Source of the DNA: an uncultured Gemmobacter sp.
GTDB lineage: Bacteria > Pseudomonadota > Alphaproteobacteria > Rhodobacterales > Rhodobacteraceae
NCBI GenBank assembly: GCA_937983495.1
Contig: CALKAA010000100.1
Span: 1 to 13,281, forward strand
Reading direction: 5' to 3'
Length of the DNA stretch: 13,281 nt
Notes under the pieces: model-generated
What the model was told of the DNA's origin: nothing
What the model saw: only the letters and a program-made list of their open reading frames with translations
Database searches by the model: none
Made by a program: the position numbers and the translations under genes
In this document: positions 1 to 5,726 of the stretch, piece after piece
How positions within the stretch are numbered: the stretch's first letter is position 1
Layout: every line of letters starts with the position of its first letter

Positions 1-50
1 CGCGCCTCGGCGACCGACTTCGGCTTCGTGTTCGGCCCCCGCATCGCATC

Positions 51-70
51 GCAAAGGCGATGGCCTTTGC
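51..70. repeat. Perfect hairpin, 8-bp stem, upstream of the one-carbon cluster
   Basis: GCAAAGGC (51-58) and GCCTTTGC (63-70) are exact reverse complements around a GATG loop. No T-run follows on either strand, so it is not a standard intrinsic terminator. It lies in 1-255, where I can support no gene. It could be the end signal of a gene lying left of the window, or part of the leader of the 256 gene. Confidence 0.5.
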
Positions 71-175
71 CAAACCTTCGATGTTGCAGAAAACTCATGC
101 ACAAGATGAATGTTTTTCCACTTGCGCCCCCTCCCGCCCCGGTCAGGATCAGCATATCAACGCCGCGTCGCAACT

Positions 176-210
176 CGCGCGGGACATGTCGAAAACCGAC
201 ACCGGGCGCG
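176..210 (+). promoter_or_regulatory. Possible structured leader upstream of the one-carbon cluster
   Basis: An outer CGCGC/GCGCG stem (176-180 with 206-210) encloses an inner TGTCG-AAAAC-CGACA hairpin (187-201), about 45 bases before the ATG at 256. Pathways of methionine and cobalamin are often riboswitch-controlled, but I do not recognise a SAM, SAH or cobalamin riboswitch consensus here. The pairing is visible; a regulatory role is only an inference, and GC-rich DNA gives such pairings by chance. Confidence 0.25.
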
Positions 211-255
211 TCGCATGCAGGCATAGAACAGTTCATATCGAGGGGGAATCAACCA

Positions 256-552
256 ATGCCAGAGGTGACCATCGTCTATTGGCGCGACATCCCGGCCCAG
301 GTCATCGTTGGCAAGGGGCGGCGTGGTGCCAAGGTGCAACTGACCGAACGCTTTGAACAGGCGATCGACCGCTGCGCCATGAAGATCGGTGCCAAGGATG
401 CCGACGCCTATCTGGCGGAATGGCGCAAGGCTGCCCCCTATGAGGTTGAAGGCGAACCGGAAGCCGTGGCGCAAGCCGAGGCCGCACGGCTGGAAACCGA
501 ATATGACACCGCGCGCCTCAAGGCGCTGATTGACGCCGAGGGCCGGGCCTGA
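256..552 (+). CDS. Virulence_fact-type small protein (PF13769-like), one-carbon cluster
   Basis: A 98-residue protein beginning MPEVTIVYWRDIPAQVIVGK. The opening (VTIVYWRDIPAQV) and compact size match the small family labelled 'virulence factor', a name that says little about function; no biochemical role is established that I know of. No signal peptide or membrane segment is visible. The C-terminal third is rich in Ala and Glu and probably helical. The frame stays open upstream to the window edge, but the start at 256 is chosen because AGGGGG (241-246) precedes it at normal spacing and the sequence before it does not look like protein. It is followed after about 30 bases by the MetF-like gene and points the same way, so it is probably cotranscribed with it. 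From this context I infer a role linked to methyl-tetrahydrofolate or corrinoid chemistry rather than virulence. Confidence 0.8.
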   Translation: MPEVTIVYWRDIPAQVIVGKGRRGAKVQLTERFEQAIDRCAMKIGAKDADAYLAEWRKAAPYEVEGEPEAVAQAEAARLETEYDTARLKALIDAEGRA

Positions 553-583
553 GCCCCTGCCCCATAGCTACAGGATGACGCGC

Positions 584-1504
584 ATGGCGCTGTTCAATTT
601 CCGTCGTGATACTGCCCCCGCCGCTGGCACCACCGCCGAGGTTGAGGCTTTCCTCACCGGTTTCTCGATGGAGGTGATGCCGCGCACCGCCGAAAAGGTC
701 GAGGATTTCCGCGCCATCCTGCCCAAGGGCACCCGCGTCTATATCGCCCATATCGAAGGCACGCCGATTGCCGATATGGTGGCCACAGCCAAGCGCCTGG
801 CGGGCGAAGGCTTTGACGTGATGCCGCATTTCCCGGCCCGTATCATCCCGGACCGTGCGACGCTTTCCGACTGGATCAGCCGCTATCAGGGCGAAGCCGG
901 GGTGAAACAGGCCCTGCTGCTGGGCGGAGGGGTCAATACTCCGGCGGGCGAATATGACAGCTCCATGCAACTGATCGAGACCGGCCTGTTTGACGGGTTC
1001 GAGCGCTTGCATGTGGCCGGCCACCCCGAAGGCAACAAGGACATCGACAAGGATGGCGGCGATGCCATCGTGATGAAGGCACTGAAATGGAAGCAGGATT
1101 TCGCCAATCGCACGGATGCGAAAATGGCGATTGCGACGCAGTTCTGCTTTGAGGCCGGTCCGGTCATCGAATGGGTGAACAGGATCAACGCGGAAGGTGT
1201 CTCGATCCCGGTCCATATCGGTGTCGCGGGGCCTGCCAAACTGCAAACCATGATCAAATTCGCCATTGCCTGCGGCGTCGGCCCCTCGCTGCGCGTCTTG
1301 CAAAAGCGTGCGATGGATGTGACCAAGCTGCTGTTGCCCTATGAACCCACCGAATTCATCACCGAACTGGCCGCCCATAAGGCGAAAAATCCGGCCTTCG
1401 GCATTGAATCGGTGCATTTCTTCCCGCTGGGTGGCATCAAGACCAATGCCCAATGGGCCACCGACCATGGCGGTGCCGCTGGCGTGCCCGCCGCTCAAGC
1501 ATAA
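584..1504 (+). CDS. Divergent methylenetetrahydrofolate reductase (MetF-like)
   Basis: A 306-residue TIM-barrel flavoprotein of the MTHFR family, expected to reduce 5,10-methylene-THF to 5-methyl-THF, the methyl donor for the next gene. SMEVMPRT (28-35) matches the family SFEFFPP motif and keeps the catalytic Glu (E30). TQFCFE (185-190) matches ITQFFFD and keeps the folate-binding Gln (Q186). LHVAGHPEG matches the family V-x-x-YPE-x-HP segment. The flavin-contacting RGD motif (Asp120 in E. coli MetF) appears as GGGVN at 114-118, so that Asp is missing. Three in-frame ATGs exist at 530, 575 and 584; 584 is preferred because AGG (572-574) sits about 9 bases upstream and MALFNFRR is a typical start, whereas 530 would overlap the previous gene. 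The stop is 12 bases before the methyltransferase start. Low similarity to classical MetF leaves cofactor use uncertain. Confidence 0.85.
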   Translation: MALFNFRRDTAPAAGTTAEVEAFLTGFSMEVMPRTAEKVEDFRAILPKGTRVYIAHIEGTPIADMVATAKRLAGEGFDVMPHFPARIIPDRATLSDWISRYQGEAGVKQALLLGGGVNTPAGEYDSSMQLIETGLFDGFERLHVAGHPEGNKDIDKDGGDAIVMKALKWKQDFANRTDAKMAIATQFCFEAGPVIEWVNRINAEGVSIPVHIGVAGPAKLQTMIKFAIACGVGPSLRVLQKRAMDVTKLLLPYEPTEFITELAAHKAKNPAFGIESVHFFPLGGIKTNAQWATDHGGAAGVPAAQA

Positions 1505-1507
1505 GGA
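1503..1507 (+). promoter_or_regulatory. Ribosome binding site deciding a GTG start
   Basis: AAGGA overlaps the stop codon of the MetF-like gene and lies 9 bases before GTG 1517. No ATG competes nearby, so this site supports the GTG start of the methyltransferase and suggests close translational linkage with the gene before it. Confidence 0.65.
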
Positions 1508-1516
1508 CCAAGACCT

Positions 1517-2497
1517 GTGACCCGGACCGTCATCGAATCGAAAACCAAAACCGTCGTCATCGGCTTTGACGAGCCCTTCTGCGTGATCGGCGAGCGCATC
1601 AACCCAACGGGCCGCAAGAAACTGGCCGCCGAACTGGAGATGGGCAATTATGACACCGTCATCAAGGACGCGCTGGAGCAGGTGGCTTGCGGCGCGACCG
1701 TGCTGGACGTGAACTCGGGGGCCGTCTTCACCAACAAGATGGCCGAAGATCCGCGTTACGCCGATAACAACTTTGTCGAACCGCCGCTGATGAAGGCGCT
1801 GATCGAGATCATTCAGCAAACGGTTGACGTGCCGCTGTGCATCGACAGCTCGGTGCCGGGCGCGCTGGAAGCCGGTCTGATGGCTTGCGAGGGCCGCCCG
1901 CTCTTGAACTCGGTCACGGGCGAGGAGGAGCGGCTGGAACTGGTGCTGCCGCTGGTCAAGAAATACAATGTGCCGGTCGTGGCGATCTCCAACGACGATA
2001 CCGGCATTTCGCCGGACCCGGATGTCCGCTTCGCCGTGGCGAAAAAGATCGTCGAGCGCGCCGCCGATTTCGGCATTCCGGCGCATGACATCGTGGTGGA
2101 CCCGCTGGTCATGCCGGTGGGCGCGATGGCCTCGGCCGGGCAACAGGTGTTTGCGCTGGTGCGCCGCCTGCGCGAGGAGTTGGGCGTGAACACGACCTGT
2201 GGCGCGTCGAACATCTCCTTCGGTCTGCCGCATCGCCATGGCATCAACGCGGCCTTCCTGCCCATGGCCATCGGCGCAGGTATGACCAGCGCGATCATGA
2301 ACCCGGTCCGTCAGGTGGAGATGGAGGCGATCCGCGCCGCCAACTTCCTGATGAACCACGACGCCAATGGCGGCGAGTGGATTCGCTTCTCCAAGGTGAT
2401 CGAGGCCGTGGAGCAAGGCGCAACCTTCGCAGAAGCCTCGGCTGCCGCCACCCAATCGGCCGGCGGGCGTCGTGGCGGGCGTCGCGGTCGCGGCTGA
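1517..2497 (+). CDS. Methyltetrahydrofolate:corrinoid methyltransferase, free-standing pterin-binding domain (split MetH module)
   Basis: A 326-residue protein of the pterin-binding (DHPS/MeTr/MetH domain 2) fold, which transfers the methyl group of methyl-THF to a corrinoid protein. Family motifs run in order: IGERINPTG (24-32), VLDVNSG (62-68), CIDSS (108-112), NSVTGE (131-136), ISNDDTG (157-163), VVDPLVMPVG (193-202) and GASNISFGLP (229-238). No homocysteine-binding, cobalamin-binding or AdoMet-reactivation domain is attached, so it is one module only, not full-length MetH. The protein ends in an Arg/Gly-rich tail (GGRRGGRRGRG). The start is GTG, supported by AAGGA at 1503-1507. With the MetF-like gene and the RamA-like gene it fits the split methionine synthase reported from Roseobacter-group bacteria. 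Classification as methyl-THF methyltransferase is firm; methionine synthesis is inferred, since these proteins can also serve other corrinoid demethylation routes. Confidence 0.88.
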   Translation: MTRTVIESKTKTVVIGFDEPFCVIGERINPTGRKKLAAELEMGNYDTVIKDALEQVACGATVLDVNSGAVFTNKMAEDPRYADNNFVEPPLMKALIEIIQQTVDVPLCIDSSVPGALEAGLMACEGRPLLNSVTGEEERLELVLPLVKKYNVPVVAISNDDTGISPDPDVRFAVAKKIVERAADFGIPAHDIVVDPLVMPVGAMASAGQQVFALVRRLREELGVNTTCGASNISFGLPHRHGINAAFLPMAIGAGMTSAIMNPVRQVEMEAIRAANFLMNHDANGGEWIRFSKVIEAVEQGATFAEASAAATQSAGGRRGGRRGRG

Positions 2498-2520
2498 TCC
2501 ATCCCTGACAGATTTGCAGA

Positions 2521-2545
2521 CGCCCGCCCGCAAGGCGGGCGTTTT
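2521..2545 (+). terminator. Intrinsic terminator after the methyltransferase gene
   Basis: CGCCCGCC (2521-2528) pairs perfectly with GGCGGGCG (2534-2541) around CGCAA, followed by TTTT. It lies 24 bases after the stop codon and should separate this transcript from the RTX gene downstream. Confidence 0.85.
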
Positions 2546-2560
2546 GCTGTGCGGGGCCAG

Positions 2561-2591
2561 ACAGATCAGCCCCTCACAGATCGGCCCTTCA
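2561..2591 (+). repeat. Two tandem 15-bp repeats
   Basis: CAGATCAGCCCCTCA (2562-2576) is followed directly by CAGATCGGCCCTTCA (2577-2591), with two differences, and then CAG. It lies in the 250-base gap between the terminator and the RTX gene. I see no clear function; it may be a small duplication or a binding site. Confidence 0.55.
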
Positions 2592-2693
2592 CAGGGGGCC
2601 CGTTGTTTCGCAGATGGCTGGCGATTGTTCGCGGAATTGAGGCAAGCGGCACATTTCTGCCGTCATACCTTCTCATTCCTACCACCCCTTCCT

Positions 2694-2725
2694 CGCAGAA
2701 ACGCCCATGTGGCCGCTTCTGCGGC
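2694..2725 (+). promoter_or_regulatory. Alternative hairpins just before the RTX gene
   Basis: CGCAGAA (2694-2700) can pair with TTCTGCG (2717-2723), and GCCGC (2712-2716) can pair with GCGGC (2721-2725) around TTCT. The two stems share bases and exclude each other. They end about 6 bases before GAAGGCGGG (2731-2739), the likely ribosome binding region of the RTX gene. Control of translation or termination is speculative. Confidence 0.25.
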
Positions 2726-2747
2726 ATTGTGAAGGCGGGTATTGACC

Positions 2748-5198
2748 ATGAGCGATCTGGGCGACATCAACATGATCCATATCCTGTGCTCGGCCGAACT
2801 GGCCGCAGCAGAGGATCGGGCCAACGGCACCTATGATGCCAATATTGCCTCAGATCCGCGTTATTACATGTGGCAAGGCACCCAGCAGATCCTGCCTTTG
2901 GGCATGGATGACAATCCAGAGGGCTTTGCCGCAGGTCTGCGCGCCGCCTTGCCGGGCGTCAACACCTTGCGGCTCTCGTTCAATGTCCATGCCTTTGACG
3001 AAAGCGGGGCGCTGCACCCGCAATATGAACGCTTTCTGGCCGCCGCCGCCGCTCAGGGCTTTCAACTGGTGTTCGTCCATACCGATGGCGGCCAGCAACG
3101 GTTGGGCGATGATGGCAGCCTCAGCAGCGCCGAGATTGCCAGCGCACTGACCGAGGATATACAGCCCCGCGCCCTTGCCGCCTGGGCGCAGATGATGGAC
3201 TGGCTGGAGGCGCATCCCGGCGTTGCCGCCGCGACCTGGGGGTTTGAACTGGCCAATGAACCCGCCGCCTATGAACGTGCGGTGGTTCTGGCCGCGCAAG
3301 GCACCAAGGGCGCGGTCGAGGCGCAGATGGTCGAGCTTTACGCACGCCACATGGCCGAGCTGGCCGCGCTGGTGCAGGACCGGGCCGAGGGGCGGATTCT
3401 GGTCGGCGGTTGGGGCTATTCGGCACAATTCGACGATCTGGCCGAAGAACAGGTGGGCGGGCAGTCAGCACTGGATTTCCTGCGCGAGGCCATCGGCGCG
3501 GATCTGGTCTGGGCCGCGCATCTGTATCCGGGCTGGTTCGCCGATGAGACCGTGACCGATGCCGCAAGCTACATCGTCGCGCTGGAGCGGGCCTATGCTG
3601 CCTTGGGCGAGGATGACATCCTGCTAACGGAAATCAGTTTTGCTGGTGGGGCGATCAATGATTTCTCCGGCGAGACCACCCCGACGCAATGGCTGTCACG
3701 CATGCAGGAGTGGTTTGCAGACAGGGGAATCGGGACCGGCTGGTTTTCGGGGGCCGAGGCCGGTGCCTCAAGCCTCGTGGCGGTCGATGGCGATGGTGGC
3801 CTGCGCTATCTGCATCAGCACAGCCTCGCCTTTGCCCTCAACGCGTTTTCGCTCGATGATGCCCCGACGGCCCATGCCGGGGCCGAGCAGGTTCGCCTGA
3901 CCTTGCGCGCAGCCCAGTTGCGCAATGAAGACTATGATGGCGGCTATACGATGGATGCGGTGAAACAGGCCGGTTTCGGGTTTGGTCATGGTGGGAATGA
4001 CACGCTGCGCGGGGCAGCGGCCGCCAACAATTTCCTCTATGGTGGCACCGGCCTTGACCTCGTGACGGGTGCGGAGGCCGAAGATTTTCTGTTCGGGCAG
4101 GATGGCAATGACAGTCTGGCCGGGTTGGCCGGGGATGACCTTCTGTTCGGCGGGCGTGGGGCGGATCTGCTGCGGGGCGGCGATGGCAATGACACGCTGG
4201 AAGGCGGGGCCGGGGCCGACCGGTTTGACGCCAGCGCCGGGCATGATATGATCACCGATTTCGATCAGACCGGCGGGGACAGGCTCTATCTTGGGCGTGA
4301 CTACACGCAATGGTCCGATCTCGCTGGCCGCATCAGCCGCGCGGCGGTGAATGGCAGCGCGATGGATGATCTTGTGATCACCCATGCCGATGGCACCACC
4401 ACGACACTGCTGGATGCCGCCGGCCTTCTGACGGCCTCCGGCGTGATCTTTGCCGGCATGGCCTCGCGGGTGGATGGCACGCGCGAAGCCGATTTCATCG
4501 CGCCAGGCTGGGAGGACATGGACGGTCAGGTCTTCGCGGGCACGCTGACCCGTGCAGCCGGTGGCGATGGGGCCGACACGATCCATGGCAGCGCGCGGTC
4601 AGAGTGGTTGGCAGGCGAAAACGGCAATGACCGTCTGATGGGCGATGCCGGAAGCGATACAGTGCAAGGTGGAAACGGCAATGACCAGCTTTATGGCGGC
4701 AAGGGCCATGATGTGCTGGTGGGCGGCGAAGGCCGCGATGTTTTGCGGGGCGATGACGGACGCGATATCTTGATGGGCGGTGCCGGACGCGACCGCCTGC
4801 TGGGGGGCGCGGGCGATGACCGGCTGCGTGCCGAATCCGGCCGCGACTGGCTGTCCGGTGGCGAGGGGAATGATCATCTGCACAGCAGCACCGAACGCTG
4901 CACCCTGCGCGGCGATGCCGGAGATGACATGCTGTTCGCCAATATCAGCCGATCTGGACAGGATCTGCGCGGCGGCAGCGGCGCTGACAGCTTTGTCTTT
5001 CTGGGTATGGGAGGCGGGCCAGACACGCGCTCGGTCATCCGTGACTTCACTCTGGGCGAGGACCGCCTGGTGCTGGGCACGCGGACCCTCGATCTGAATG
5101 ACCTGCCCGATACCATGCGTCTGCGCGAGCTTGCGGGCGGAACGCTGCTGGTTTTCGCCAGCGGAGATGCCGTGCTGTTGCAGGATGTGTTCCTTTGA
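2748..5198 (+). CDS. RTX calcium-binding secreted protein with GH5-like glycoside hydrolase domain
   Basis: An 816-residue protein without a classical signal peptide. Residues about 40-365 resemble a clan-A glycoside hydrolase: ELANEP carries the likely acid/base E171 and LLTEISF carries the likely nucleophile E295, 124 residues apart as is usual for the clan. There follow RTX nonapeptides (GGxGxDxLx) in two blocks, about six at 413-493 and about a dozen at 604-750. Each block ends in a beta-rich segment (MITDFDQTGGDRL; VIRDFTLGEDRLVLG) like the C-terminal region of RTX proteins. Such proteins leave through type I secretion guided by an uncleaved C-terminal signal and fold on binding calcium. 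The substrate, probably a polysaccharide, cannot be read from the sequence. No T1SS transporter genes are in the window. ATG 2748 is preferred over TTG 2742; GAAGG (2731-2735) lies upstream. It sits between the two parts of the one-carbon cluster, with a terminator on its left. Confidence 0.8.
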   Translation: MSDLGDINMIHILCSAELAAAEDRANGTYDANIASDPRYYMWQGTQQILPLGMDDNPEGFAAGLRAALPGVNTLRLSFNVHAFDESGALHPQYERFLAAAAAQGFQLVFVHTDGGQQRLGDDGSLSSAEIASALTEDIQPRALAAWAQMMDWLEAHPGVAAATWGFELANEPAAYERAVVLAAQGTKGAVEAQMVELYARHMAELAALVQDRAEGRILVGGWGYSAQFDDLAEEQVGGQSALDFLREAIGADLVWAAHLYPGWFADETVTDAASYIVALERAYAALGEDDILLTEISFAGGAINDFSGETTPTQWLSRMQEWFADRGIGTGWFSGAEAGASSLVAVDGDGGLRYLHQHSLAFALNAFSLDDAPTAHAGAEQVRLTLRAAQLRNEDYDGGYTMDAVKQAGFGFGHGGNDTLRGAAAANNFLYGGTGLDLVTGAEAEDFLFGQDGNDSLAGLAGDDLLFGGRGADLLRGGDGNDTLEGGAGADRFDASAGHDMITDFDQTGGDRLYLGRDYTQWSDLAGRISRAAVNGSAMDDLVITHADGTTTTLLDAAGLLTASGVIFAGMASRVDGTREADFIAPGWEDMDGQVFAGTLTRAAGGDGADTIHGSARSEWLAGENGNDRLMGDAGSDTVQGGNGNDQLYGGKGHDVLVGGEGRDVLRGDDGRDILMGGAGRDRLLGGAGDDRLRAESGRDWLSGGEGNDHLHSSTERCTLRGDAGDDMLFANISRSGQDLRGGSGADSFVFLGMGGGPDTRSVIRDFTLGEDRLVLGTRTLDLNDLPDTMRLRELAGGTLLVFASGDAVLLQDVFL

Positions 5199-5204
5199 CA
5201 GCCA

Positions 5205-5240
5205 TTTGACAGGCGACGCCGCTTCCCGGGCGATAAATGC
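5205..5240 (+). promoter_or_regulatory. Possible promoter for cupin-RamA pair
   Basis: A perfect TTGACA (5206-5211) lies about 100 bases before the cupin start, with an AT-rich CGATAAA segment (5231-5237) about 19 bases further on, slightly beyond the usual spacing. TTTGACAG occurs twice (5194-5201 and 5205-5212), the first overlapping the RTX stop. The -35 match is good; the -10 match is poor. Confidence 0.35.
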
Positions 5241-5258
5241 CGCGAACAGGCATTGCAC

Positions 5259-5272
5259 CTGCCGCGCGGCAG
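5259..5272. repeat. 14-bp palindrome in the cupin leader
   Basis: CTGCCGCGCGGCAG is a perfect self-complementary palindrome, 43 bases before the cupin start and downstream of the possible promoter. It could be an operator or a chance GC-rich palindrome. Confidence 0.35.
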
Positions 5273-5315
5273 CCTAGAAAGATCGCAACAAGACAGGCAG
5301 ACCAAAGGCATTCCC

Positions 5316-5726
5316 ATGCGGCACGCCCTCTCGGTTGACGCAAGCGCCCTGCCCGACGAGGGTTGGGATGATCCGGCGCGGGGCACGCTGCGCTGGAAGA
5401 CATTGCTTTCTGGCGATGTCACGCCTTCTGACAGTCTGGTGTGCGGGATTGCCATGATGCAGGCGGGGGATCACTTCGCGCTCCACCGCCATGCCCAGCC
5501 CGAGGTCTATTTCGGGCTGGAGGGCGAGGGCATCGTGATGATCGACGGCCAGCCGCATCGGCTTGCGCCCGGAATTGCCCTGTTCATTCCCGGCAATGTG
5601 CTGCATGGCGTGCCCGAGGTGGCTGCGCCCCTGCGCTGGTTCTATACCTTCGCCTGCGACCGTTTCGATCAGATCCACTATGAATTCGCGCCCCTCTCCG
5701 GGGCCGCAGACATGAGGCAATCATGA
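5316..5726 (+). CDS. Small metal-binding cupin protein, coupled to the corrinoid activator
   Basis: A 136-residue single-domain cupin. Motif 1 is HRHAQPEVYFGLEG with candidate ligands H57, H59 and E63 plus Y65; motif 2 is PGIALFIPGNVLH with H97. The H-x-H-x3-E-x-Y and Y+32 His spacing equals that of cupin DMSP lyases such as DddW and DddK, and the length is close to DddK, but the same pattern also occurs in many other cupins, so a lyase role is only a possibility. No signal peptide is visible. The start is set by AAAGG (5304-5308). The stop codon overlaps the start of the RamA-like gene in ATGA (5723-5726), so the two are translationally coupled. This suggests a job tied to corrinoid activation or to a substrate feeding the methyl-group pathway. 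Substrate unknown. Confidence 0.8.
   Translation: MRHALSVDASALPDEGWDDPARGTLRWKTLLSGDVTPSDSLVCGIAMMQAGDHFALHRHAQPEVYFGLEGEGIVMIDGQPHRLAPGIALFIPGNVLHGVPEVAAPLRWFYTFACDRFDQIHYEFAPLSGAADMRQS

Noticed and set aside
1..44. A minus-strand start (MRGPNTKPKSVAEA) running off the left edge, as if a divergent gene began here
   Set aside because: Only 14 codons are visible and no ribosome site precedes it; this is not enough to support a gene.
28..255. In-frame N-terminal extension of the small protein at 256
   Set aside because: The extension is Pro/Arg-rich, non-coding in character, and the strong AGGGGG site points to 256.
1517..2497. Dihydropteroate synthase (folP)
   Set aside because: The fold is shared, but the motifs (IGERINPTG, GASNISFGLP) and the neighbours fit methyl-THF:corrinoid methyltransferases; the gene is not near folate biosynthesis genes.
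518..2533. A 671-codon open frame on the minus strand opposite the MetF-like and methyltransferase genes
   Set aside because: It is a GC-bias mirror of two well-supported genes; its translation is rich in His, Arg and Gln with no recognisable domain.
3960..5000. DNA-level repeat array in the RTX region
   Set aside because: The periodicity reflects the coding of GGxGxDxLx peptides, not a CRISPR or satellite repeat.
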